From Basidiobolus meristosporus CBS 931.73 (Eukaryota; Basidiobolomycota; Basidiobolomycetes; Basidiobolales; Basidiobolaceae), in the NCBI GenBank assembly GCA_002104905.1, contig MCFE01000368.1, positions 1 to 64,000 on the forward strand: 64,000 nt of DNA. The letters are read 5' to 3'. The stretch's first letter is position 1. Each line of letters starts with the position of its first letter. The notes beneath the pieces are model-generated. The model saw only the letters and a program-made list of their open reading frames with translations, was not told the DNA's origin and ran no database searches. The position numbers were made by a program, and so were the translations under genes. Shown piece after piece: positions 21,441-30,555 of this stretch.

Positions 21441-24325
21441 TGTCCATACAGTACAACTCTTACTGTTGGGCAAGGCTTAAGCTACCCCCTGAAAAGTATA
21501 TTTGTCCCACAGGTGGATCCAATCCAAATCAGCTATCAAGATCCTGTCAGGAGACTGCAATCATATCAGCAGCTTGTAATTAATTACCATCTACACAATA
21601 TTGTGGCAGGATCACAATGGCATTAGGCTAATTTTACAGCCAAATAAACTTAAAAACATATCAGTATTTGTACAGTATTTTGCCAATGGTGGCATGGCAT
21701 TGTTGCAGTCTTAGTGTGCTCTACAGCTACTTGAGTGGATCTAACCGGCCAACATATCCAATTGCTTTATATGGAAAAACTTGACAGCAATTTGATGGCC
21801 TCATTGCATGCCTCTCATGGAATTATCACAGCAGTATGGCAGCCTACAGCTAGTTCTGTAAAATGCTACTGTACCAGTTTACCAAATGGTATTTCCTTTT
21901 TCTATCTCCCCTTATGCATTTAATATCTTCCACTGTAGAATAACCCCTCTTTATATAATTACCCACTACTGCCTTGGGTATTCCACATATAGTTTGAATC
22001 AAAAAATACTATGGTCTCCTGCTTACTAACATCTATAAACGTACACACCTACCACATTTGACATAATTCTATCACTGCAAGCTGACAGCTTGTTAGTGTG
22101 ATACTTGCAGTATTGCCATGTACCTTTTATTAGTGGTAACATATATATCTTGCAAACATATGCTTGTTGCTGTCACTTGTGCCATGAATACCTCCTGTAT
22201 ATCTGCAAAGAGCTCTGTGATACTTGGCCACTATTTCCCTTCTCCCTGATGGTTTCCAGTCCCCCTGATAGATGCACTCTGGCTCTTGTTTATGTGAAAT
22301 CCATATTGAATGGTGTAGAAGTTGGCTTGTGACCAAGCAAAATCCAGCCTATCTTGGTAATGTTTTCCTAATAAATATGAATTGAATGCTGCACCCAACC
22401 CAACTTTGTATTACTCTACTGATTTTCCCCACATTGGGGCTACCTAGTTTCTTAATGCCATAGGCATAGGTGTCTCCTTGTGCACATCTGTCCTCAGTAT
22501 TTTCCAACTCTTCCTGGCTGTCCTCCATGTATCAACACATCACATCCATGACAGACTTGAAGGTAATATTCTTCATGAGATTGGGATACGGTAGTACCTG
22601 CAACTTGTCTTGTGTTCCTATCTTCCCACACATCCACACCATGGGATACTCTCAAAAGATGAAGTAAGGTCTAATATTCTCAACACACCAAGGAAGATGG
22701 AGTAGCAAATGGATACAGTACTGGCAGAGATCTACATGTTCAGCTTTAGGCTAGTAGCTTGGCTGCTCAAATCCTGTCAAAAGCTCATTACACAAAAGCT
22801 GTAGATGCATCAAGTTAGCATTGGTGATCCACTTCTGGATGAATATTCCCAAAATGTCCACATAAAACTCCCAATGCTTCCAATGCACTCTTGATGGCAA
22901 TGGCTTCAGAAGTCCACTGGGTTAAATACATATCCAGCTAATCCAGTCCTTTCACTTGCATTATTGCATATGCATATGAATGCTGATTGGAGCTCATGAG
23001 AATCACTTATGGTAGGGAATACTCTGTAGTATCTTGTCAAGTCTTTCAAATGTCTCTGGTTTCTCAAAGGGCTGATTTAGCTTGATATTCCCCATGTACA
23101 ACTTGGTCATCAGTAGATGGATATTGTTAGAAAGCAAATGCATTGCTTACAGTGGAAAGGTTTTGCTCTGACCAATACCCTCTATCTCAAGTATCTCTGG
23201 TTTCCAATTAACTCCATGTTCTGGCAAGCAGCTTATTGCTTGCCAACTTTGCTGAAATTGCATGCTGACTTATGTACATTTTCTCTGCAGAAAGATGATA
23301 TTTTTAGTGTTGGTGCTTGGGTAATAATAATGTGTGTGAGTTATGAAGCAAGTCCCCTGGGTCTCACACATTTGACATCAATACTATCTATTGTGCCCAG
23401 AAAAGCTGGCTATGTTCCTGATGGCTGGGGTATCTCCAATGCAGATAATAATATGCACTTTTCCATGACAGCCATTTACTGTAATCCCACTGGAAAGCCT
23501 ACAAAACTCTTCCAGTTATGGATACAGGTATCTATCCAGGTTGGAGCATGATTGAGGCTCAGATACTATTGAGACTACCATCAGATTTCTGCTCTGGTGG
23601 TGTATGATAGGCAGCAGATTTGGGCTGATGAGAATCAATGACCAGCAGTATTTGCTGGTAGTGTACTTGTTTAATGAGAATACATCAAGTGCCAAGGCAA
23701 AGGCATGGTCATACATACTTTCAAGGTAGCCCTTGCTTCTTAGCTATTTGTAGTGTTTGCCATTGATTAAATCTGAAATGTTTGCACACTATCAATACCA
23801 AGTGCAGTACTCTATAGCTTAACAGTATTTGTTGGACTACCTGAGCTTCTTTAGATGGAGTATTACTGGAAAATATCTGGAGTGTGAACAGTGTTTTTCC
23901 CCAATGGTGGTGGATATCTGAAAAGTTGCACACCTTGCAATGGGGGCATTTTCTGATGTGAATGCCATGCAACTGTTAGCAGATGCTGGTTTCAGGATGG
24001 TCTCTGGGTCCTATCTTGCTAGCCAAATGGTAGTTTTCCGTTTATACCATGTATATGGTAAGTTGCATCCCTGGATGATTTTAGCAAGATGTAGTAGTAA
24101 ATCCCCACAGCCCCCATTGCTGATACTAATGGAAATCTGCCACATCTCTAGTCACAACATCATATTATTCACCAGTAGATGGATTACTGGGCTTGCTTGA
24201 CTCCATATTGTATCCTTGGCATTTTTTCCACTGGTATTGCCTCATTGCATTATGGCTTTTTTCTGGGCTCATGCAATGTACTGTTGTTAGGGAAGATAGC
24301 CTCAAAATCCATCCATGAGCTTGTC
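21441..24325 (-). pseudogene. tnp2 transposon copy B2, transposase relic
   Basis: Collinear with copy A from about 13130 to 17010. Left end reads GGCAAGGCTTAAGCTACC at about 21465. Transposase pieces on the minus strand: the MYDHAFALALDVFSLNKYTT block at 23716-23516, LILISPNLLPI, and the N-terminal block at 23972-23721. The LTR-A insertion found in copy A is absent. The copy is cut near 24325 by gypsy sequence, so promoter and ORF2 are missing. Many stops. Confidence 0.65.
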
Positions 24326-26732
24326 CATATCTATTGTGCAGCTGATGTATTAAATTCAGGCAAGCAACATGAGGGCAATAGGCAATAGGCTTTCCATCAA
24401 CAATTTAGTAGAGTGCTTCATCCTGTACTACAAGTTTGCCAGACTCATTACAGATTATCTTCTTGATATCTTCATTCACCTCATTGAAAATAACTTGCTC
24501 CTTCAAGTACATTGGTAATAAACTAGGCCAATCTGATTCATGCACTAAGCTGAGTTGTACAACTTGTTCCAGTCTTGATAAGGCATCAGCAACCATGTTA
24601 TTTGTCACAAGGCCATAGAGAGTATCCAAATTCAGTTGCTGAATGTATTCACTCCATCTTGTCATTCTACTGGATATTAGACTTGTTCCATCATTCCAGC
24701 TGATCAGAGTCACCAATAGTGCCATAGCATGCCAGATGGTGCCTGATCATGCCACAGAGTGCCAGATGGCACCATACAGTGCCAGTTTGGGATCAAAATT
24801 GACATGCATATGACCCTAAGATAGCAAATTAATAACAAAATATACAGCTCTTTCTGGCACTATGATCAATGGCACAATGAAGCAAGTCTATTACCATCCA
24901 AGTAAATATATACTTTAGTGAGCATGAACAGTCTTCACAGCACACCACACTCCTTCAATGTAGCAGCTCCAGGTCATCAAGCAGTGTATTATGGCAAGCA
25001 TCTCCTTCTCAGGCACTGAATAGTTTTGTTCTGCCAAGTTCAGTTTCTTGGATTCAAAAGCATCAGGTTAGTCCTTTCCTGCATGTTCTTGGCTCAGTAC
25101 TCCACCAATTACATATTCTGAATCATCTGTGCACTGAGCAAAGTCTGATCTGAAGTCAGGTACTCTTAAGCTTGGCAGCTTAGCCAGTTCTCTCTTGAGC
25201 ATCTGAAAGGCAGTCTCTCAGGCTATGTCCCACTTCAAGGTGTTGTCTTTGTTGAGGATATCAGTAAAAGGGGCTGCAATATTTGTAAAGGAATGGATAA
25301 GTTTTCAATCATAGGAAATCATTCCTAGGAATGATCTGGGTTCTGATATGCTGTGGGGCTGCTTCAGATTCTTGATGACTCAGCCTTCTTGGGATCCAAG
25401 GTCCCTCCTGAGCTAGTTACTATGTGTTCCTGGTATTTAATGTATTCCTTCAAGAATTCACACTTTGCAAGCTTGCCATGCAGCTTGTTCTTACTTAGCT
25501 TCTTCAAGATCTTTTCAATGTGCACCAAGTGGTCCTGATCTGTCTTGTAGCATATTAATATGCCATCTAGGTAAATTGCACCAACTTGTCTAAGTACTCC
25601 TTGAACATGGTTTGCATCAAGATGATGAATGTAGCAGAGGTATTGGTGAGGCCAAAACTGATGGCTAAACACTTGCAGTATCCATATCTGGTCCTAAATG
25701 CTGTCTTAGGGATGTTTCCTAGTTTCACACTAATCTGGTTGTATCCTGACATGATATCTATCAAGCTGAATATAGTGGCTCTATTGAGTTGGCCCAAAAG
25801 CTTGTCATCCCAAGGTAAGGGGTACTTGTGCTTCATAGTAATTGAGTTGAGTACTCCATAATCAATGCACATCCTGAGTGCTCCTTCTTTTTTTTTCACA
25901 ATAAGTGTAGGTGCTCCTCAAGGTGACCTGCTTAGTATGATATATCCTTGCTCTAACAACTGATATATTTGTCTCTTAATCTCTTCCAACTCCAATAGAC
26001 TCATTTTGTGAGGTTTCTTACTCACTGGAGGGCTATCTCTTATCTTAATGGTATGATCCACATCTCTGACTGGTGGTAGGCATATATGTTCATCTCAAAA
26101 CATATCCAAATATTCCTTAAAAAGAGTCTGTACCTTCTGGGGAATTGTGGCAAAGGCATCTTTCTGTAATACCACCAGGAGGAATATCTGGGTACCTTGG
26201 CTACGTGCTCTACAGAGCTGTGCCCTGATAAGATTACTTGTTTAATACATACTGAAAATGACCAAGTTAAAATTCAGTCAGACAGGTAATAGCACAGAGC
26301 ACCTGTTGACCTTCTGGATCTCAATAGCATGGGTTATCCAATGATTAATGAGTTTTAACAAAATAACCAGGTTTTTCCAAGTACAAGGTCAAACTTGCAG
26401 CTCTCAAATATATGCCTATAGGTCTTCTTCTTAGTTATTGATATTCATTAGTACTGGCTGAGTAATTTGGTTGAATATGTGAGTTTCCAATCAGCTGCTG
26501 AAACTGAAATTGATTTGGTGGGTTCCTGGTGGGTTCCAGCCTTTAAGGCAAATTGCTCTGACATGTACTCATAGTAGTCATTATATGATGTTGCTGGCTG
26601 AGAATCTGCAGTAACTGTGGTTGCTGGACCAGGATTTGCTGCACAGCATTCTACCACTCTTGATTTTCTGACATCTTGAGGGAGGCTTCTTTTTTCTTCA
26701 GGAGGGAGGTTTCTGGCTATTGCTACTACCAA
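24326..26732 (-). pseudogene. Gypsy-B copy C: pol with a large gag deletion
   Basis: Minus-strand Ty3/gypsy. RNase H tail and integrase start: SSRMTRWSEYIQQLNLD and NMVADALSRLEQVVQLS at 24725-24405. RT at 25899-25364: LRMCIDYGVLNSITMKHKYP and MSGYNQISVKLGNIPKTAFR. The YLDD box region is damaged (YLDGILICYKT). At 26738-26448 the gag N-terminus (ARNLPPEEKRSLPQDVRKSR) runs directly into protease-side sequence YEYMSEQFALKAG, so most of gag, the zinc knuckle and the protease active site are deleted. Non-functional. Confidence 0.75.
24711..24890. repeat. Small MITE-like insertion, possibly Harbinger-derived
   Basis: About 180 bp interrupting gypsy RNase H sequence. It has repeated GTGCCA motifs near its left side (ATAGTGCCATAGCATGCCAG, GAGTGCCAGATGGCACC) and GGCACTATGATCAATGGCAC near its right. 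The AGTGCCAGATTGATCTGG terminus of the Harbinger copy at 63553 is similar. Exact ends and target duplication were not resolved. Confidence 0.4.
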
Positions 26733-26988
26733 TGTCACAGGTATTGATAAAAGAATTGTAGATGAATAGATAGTTAAGCTAGTATTGAGTTAACCAAAAC
26801 CTGAACTGACCATTATTGAGGTTCTAGCAGCCCCATATATACATTTTGACAGATCAGTTGTTAACTAATTGTATTTCCTAATGTAGGTTATGGCTGATGA
26901 CTGATCTAATTGCATCATCATCACCAAATTAGATCATACTTGATGTATCTATTTCTGTCTGATATAGATCTGCTGATTCATCTGCTGA
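26733..26988 (-). repeat. Gypsy-B 5' LTR of copy C, truncated
   Basis: Begins TGTCACAGGTATTG next to the primer-site side (GCTACTACCAA) and matches the first 255 bp of the 367-bp LTR at 49316. It breaks off at GCTGACTAATAG near 26990, where unrelated AT-rich sequence starts. Confidence 0.75.
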
Positions 26989-27243
26989 CTAATAGATCTT
27001 AGTTTAAGATATAACCTCAACAAAGAAACTTGTTTAACCAATGTCAGAACTATACCAACCCAATACATTAACTTGAGCAACTTAAACACTGATGTTGGTA
27101 TGTACATGGATAATTTCTTGGCTGAATTATTAGATCTTTCTGAGTTTCCTTTGTTGAAACATGGCAAAGAGAAAGACCAAAAATTTATTGCCAAAGACAA
27201 CAGAAAAACTATTATTGCTATGGCCAGAAAAATTATGGAATGA
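26989..27243 (+). CDS. Unrecognised ORF, N-terminally truncated (AT-rich island)
   Basis: 84 codons open from the LTR junction to TGA at 27241, with no ATG in the first 50 codons. Reads DLSLRYNLNKETCLTNVRTI, then QYINLSNLNTDVGMYMDNFL, AELLDLSEFPLLKHGKE and KDQKFIAKDNRKTIIAMARK. The amino-acid mix looks like a genuine soluble protein, not antisense noise. The 5' end was probably removed when the LTR arrived. An AT-rich 37-bp spacer separates it from the next ORF. Function unknown. Confidence 0.4.
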   Translation, partial: LIDLSLRYNLNKETCLTNVRTIPTQYINLSNLNTDVGMYMDNFLAELLDLSEFPLLKHGKEKDQKFIAKDNRKTIIAMARKIME

Positions 27244-27280
27244 TTGTAATTAAAACTTTTTAAAAAATATTTTGTCTAGA

Positions 27281-27502
27281 ATGGATTTGAAAAGGGATAG
27301 GTTACATTTAATATTGTTGAGATTAGAACTGTCAGTAAGAAATAATTTACATGAACCAACAATGGAGAAAGCATATGATTGTTTTTTGCAGATTGGGAAA
27401 GACAACATAAAAGAGTTAAGACTTTATGTACAAAAGGTTCACCCACAAGAGATTAGACCAAAATTAATAAAGTATTACAAGTCAATATGCCAACTGTTGT
27501 AA
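27281..27502 (+). CDS. Unrecognised small basic protein (AT-rich island)
   Basis: 73 codons from ATG 27281 (after TTTTGTCTAGA) to TAA. An upstream ATG at 27272 adds MSR. Reads MDLKRDRLHLILLRLELSVR, EKAYDCFLQIGKDNIKELRL and VHPQEIRPKLIKYYKSICQL. Mostly helical, rich in Lys, Leu and Ile. No domain recognised. Same strand as the preceding ORF and convergent with the 270-aa ORF. It may be a separate gene or a downstream exon. Confidence 0.4.
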   Translation: MDLKRDRLHLILLRLELSVRNNLHEPTMEKAYDCFLQIGKDNIKELRLYVQKVHPQEIRPKLIKYYKSICQLL

Positions 27503-27514
27503 AAATGCAAGAAG

Positions 27515-27660
27515 TATTTTTTTTAACCTGAAATTTAAGTATTGGTTTAAACCTTTTTTAAAAATCTTTTCTTTAACTTGAACTATAACTTTGGTTTAAG
27601 CCTTTTTAAAATACTTTCTTTAACTATAACTAACTTTGGTTTAAACCTTTTACAAAACTT
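27515..27660. repeat. Triplicated ~47-bp unit with GGTTTAAACC palindromes between convergent ORFs
   Basis: Three degenerate units of T-tract + CTTTAACTNNAACTATAAC-like + TTGGTTTAANCC + CTTTTNAAAA. The 10-bp perfect palindrome GGTTTAAACC occurs in units 1 and 3 (about 27543 and 27639), with GGTTTAAGCC in unit 2. The location between convergent ORFs would suit a bidirectional terminator. 27660-27816 is pyrimidine-rich with no gene. Confidence 0.5.
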
Positions 27661-27816
27661 TTTTTTATTTCTAACAACTTCTGGTTTATTTTTTTATTCA
27701 TACTGTTTTCACTCATATATTCTTAGCATTCTTATCTCAAAAACTTAGCTTATTTTCTTTCACAAGTATATCACTCATATATCTTGTTTAGTTTTTGTAC
27801 TTCTCCACATATCTCT

Positions 27817-28629
27817 TTAAATTACTCTCCTCCATGAGCCTATCCTACTCCTCTTGCTCATACCCATCATCAATATTCTTCTCAAAAATAACTTCCCTAG
27901 CCCAGTATTTGCTCTTGTCCCAGCTATTATTGCTATCTTTATCAAGTCATCTTTATCCTCCACTTTCAACAATTCTAAAACCTTTTCCAATGTTATAAAC
28001 TTTATCTCTCCTTTGTTTATATCCACTATCACCGCCTTCACTGTACCATTTAATATCACATCCAACTTATCCATGATATACCCCTTGTTATCATATTTTA
28101 AATCTGGCTCTGTTGTTAACATAAATTCATTTGGATATTTGTTGTAATGTATCTCTATACCGGATATTATTTCTGTTATCCCATATCTAATTTTTGACAC
28201 AAAAATATCATATACATGCATTGCTTTGTTTACAGATAAAATATTAAACTTTAACTGGTTCCCCGCATCATTCAACAGTTTCTTTAATGCTCTCTTAGAT
28301 TTACCCCCACTCATTGCTTTTGGCAAAACTATTACAGTCTTACCATTCTCTTGGTGCATCTGGTCTATGTATCTTATACATCCTCCCTTAATATTCTCCA
28401 ATCTGTTCTCCAACTCTTGCTTAGAACCCTTTAATATCTTAAATACCATTCTAATCTTATCTGATATTGTCCCACATTTCTCCTCCAATTTCTTTATCTC
28501 CATCTCTATGAACTTTGTCAACACAAATTCCACAACCACAAAATACTTACTAAATGGCTCTTCTTGAACAAAACATACTCCATAAGAAATGTTCTCAGAT
28601 ACAAATTTCTCAAACTCACTTGTCATCAT
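27817..28629 (-). CDS. FEN1/XPG-like nuclease-fold protein, probably catalytically degenerate
   Basis: Longest apparently clean ORF of the island, 270 codons, start AAAACATGATGACA. The C-terminal third resembles the I-region of flap endonucleases: residues about 139-200 (VYDIFVSKIRYGITEIISG, then DKLDVILNGTVKAVIVDI) and 212-246 (ITLEKVLELLKVEDKDDLIK and IAIIAGTRANTGLGK). In FEN1 the latter carries GTDYN with a metal-binding Asp; here it is GTRAN. The SxDxD box appears reduced to MDKLD. The N-terminal 130 residues are Lys/Glu-rich and helical, not a recognisable N-domain. After GLGK the frame ends quickly; another frame (VIFEKNIDDGYEQEE) looks more protein-like, suggesting a frameshift near 27890. 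The family call is inference from motif reading. Confidence 0.45.
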   Translation of the reverse strand: MMTSEFEKFVSENISYGVCFVQEEPFSKYFVVVEFVLTKFIEMEIKKLEEKCGTISDKIRMVFKILKGSKQELENRLENIKGGCIRYIDQMHQENGKTVIVLPKAMSGGKSKRALKKLLNDAGNQLKFNILSVNKAMHVYDIFVSKIRYGITEIISGIEIHYNKYPNEFMLTTEPDLKYDNKGYIMDKLDVILNGTVKAVIVDINKGEIKFITLEKVLELLKVEDKDDLIKIAIIAGTRANTGLGKLFLRRILMMGMSKRSRIGSWRRVI

Positions 28630-28798
28630 GTTTTTACTCTTGGCACAAATTTGTAATACACAAATATATATTTTCTGTTTGAGTTTTTTTTCTTTTCATT
28701 GTTGTTAAAAAATTATTTCTTTTTTTATCCAAAACTTTAAAGTGAGAGAGGGTCAATCTGGTTTATTATACTACGCAAACATTCTTTTTTCTCTGTAT
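28630..28798. promoter_or_regulatory. Divergent promoter region of the AT-rich island
   Basis: 169 bp between the 270-aa minus ORF and the plus ORF at 28799; extremely A/T-biased with long A and T tracts. On the minus side a 21-codon upstream reading frame (MKRKKTQTENIYLCITNLCQ) ends just before the main ATG, which could affect translation. The alternative plus start at 28742 lies inside this region. Confidence 0.35.
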
Positions 28799-29227
28799 AC
28801 TATGACTTCTTCCAAATTTTATTCTATTCAAGCTAACTATTCTCCTACTTTTAGACCTTCTGATGACCTGTTTTATGATTTTGTCAATGTTATCAGCAAA
28901 GGTACCAATGCAAGCGTTGGACTTATAAATGCCAGCATTCTTAAAGTTAAGAAGCGTGAAGGTTGTGTTGTCCGGAAAGATGGCAATATAGATAAAGTAT
29001 GTGCTATGACTTCAAAAAACTCTGGTGTACCTATATCCCCCAAATCCAAACATTCTAGACAGAACAAAACTATTCCTTTAGTTAGAAATAAAATCCCTGA
29101 CAATGCTTTGGCATCACTAGCATCTGATGCAGCTGTGGTCAATGGTTACAAAGACAGAGAAATTTCTTTACCTGTACAAGAACAAACCTGGGAAAAAATC
29201 AAATATAATAAAAGATACCTATTGTGA
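28799..29227 (+). CDS. Unrecognised ORF running into an LTR-A fragment
   Basis: From ATG 28799 (context ATACTATGACTTC): MTSSKFYSIQANYSPTFRPS, DDLFYDFVNVISKGTN, VGLINASILKVKKREGCVVR, SKNSGVPISPKSKHSRQNK. After ALASLASDA it enters LTR-A at about 29128 and continues 32 codons (VNGYKDREISLPVQEQTW, EKIKYNKRYLL) to TGA. An upstream in-frame ATG at 28742 gives 161 codons. The same reading frame is open in LTR-A copies at 15690 and 19630, so the tail may be a fusion. Basic; no domain recognised. Confidence 0.4.
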   Translation, partial: TMTSSKFYSIQANYSPTFRPSDDLFYDFVNVISKGTNASVGLINASILKVKKREGCVVRKDGNIDKVCAMTSKNSGVPISPKSKHSRQNKTIPLVRNKIPDNALASLASDAAVVNGYKDREISLPVQEQTWEKIKYNKRYLL

Positions 29228-29875
29228 GTATTCCTCACAAGTGGTGCCTTGAATGTTTGTTGGCTGTCAGCACAGTTTCATGGGAGTGTCCTGTGGTCTG
29301 GGATTTGATGTTCAGGTAGCAACAGGTAGCAGTGATCACACTAATCAACAAGTCAGCTTATTGATAAAAGGAATGATTATTTATTGTTGAGGGATTGCCA
29401 CCCTTTTATACTTTTCTCACTGGCAAAGTAATTACTAGTCATGGTGCTCCAATGGTCAAATAGAAATATGAATGACATCACAATGAGCTAAGAATGTTCT
29501 AAGTAGGTGCTGGAAGGCTCTGAGAGAAACATCCCCCCAACCAATCTGGGATCAGTCTTCTGAAGCCTGTGTAACATAGGTATACCATATATGGTGTGAC
29601 AATGGTAGGGATGGTGATGTGGTTTAGTCATGTGTCACAGGTACCAGTACAGGTACCTGACTAATATAAATGAACATACATCAAGTAAGCTTAAATAAAG
29701 TGAGGGATAACTTAGGAATAAGGAAAGCAGGTGTGATAGTCAGCCGGCTTATGATATAGTACTGATTGAATAAGATAAATGGGGTAAAACTAATAAAAGG
29801 GTAGTAGAAAAATATGGTAGTAGAAATATGGGAATGAGTACATCTGTCAGTTGGTATCACTTTAACTCTACCACA
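29128..29875 (-). repeat. LTR-A copy, truncated
   Basis: Matches LTR-A from the CAGCTGTGGTCAATGG region through to the terminal CTCTACCACA (748 bp). The outer ~310 bp (TGTGGTGGTG side) are missing and replaced by the AT-rich island. Its intact right end adjoins Harbinger copy 2. Confidence 0.75.
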
Positions 29876-30555
29876 ATGGTAGATCATAACTGCCATGCAT
29901 TATTCTCCTTTACTGAATTCTGGATGATCCACTGCCCAGAGTGCTGTGTCATGCCTACTTCAAGCAAATGGCCCACTAAGCCAGATGATTTACCCTCAAT
30001 GACAGGCAGTGCTTGAAACTTAACTCAGTGTGCATTTTATTTGCCAGAATAAAGGTGCCACTGCCCTCTATATGGTCTGTAAATCCTGAATGTGAAGGTA
30101 TCCAAGATCCCCCTGATATGGACTATGTTGCTGAGCAATCTGGGATATGAAAGTTTACTGGAGCTTTTGAGCCTAGTATTCCATGCTTGTTTGAAATCAT
30201 TCACACTATCTGCAAGGTGGTTCTCCATTGATGTCAGCTGGGAATGAATGCTTCTTGGACTTTTGTTGCCATAGACCGTGTGATGAAACCTTGTAGGGCA
30301 ATAGTTCTTGTAATAATAGAGAAGTTTAACAAGGGATCTCCCTGAGTATAATGGGGTTAATGGTCTAAGTACTTGGTATAGAGCTCCTCTAATGTGGCAA
30401 AAGAAAATCCAATGGTAGTGATGAGATTGATGATAATAGACCATTCAGAGGAGTAAGTCATACCAGGTTTGGTAGGTGATTGGAGAGATGTGGTTTGAGT
30501 TGATTTGGCAGACTCAGTATAATTTATCAGTTTTCCATGTATCATAATTGAATCT
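29876..30555 (-). pseudogene. Harbinger transposase copy 2, 5' two-thirds
   Basis: Minus-strand copy of the element at 11800-12480. Blocks: MIHGKLINYTES, MTYSSEWSIIINLITTIGFS, SGRSLVKLLYYYKNYCPTRF, HTVYGNKSPRSIHSQLTSME and ILDTFTFRIYRPYRGQWHL, retaining the first catalytic Asp. The segment with the second Asp and Glu is absent, cut by the LTR-A at 29875. The upstream end joins copia at 30556. Confidence 0.7.

Noticed and set aside
27200-27300. Gene-junction signal of an endogenous negative-strand RNA virus (T/A-rich spacer between two ORFs)
   Set aside because: The spacer is not repeated between other ORFs, orientations are mixed, and no polymerase or nucleoprotein motif was seen.
26989-29127. 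AT-rich island as mitochondrial DNA insertion
   Set aside because: No mitochondrial protein, rRNA or tRNA motif; the frames use standard stops and show no Trp-TGA pattern.
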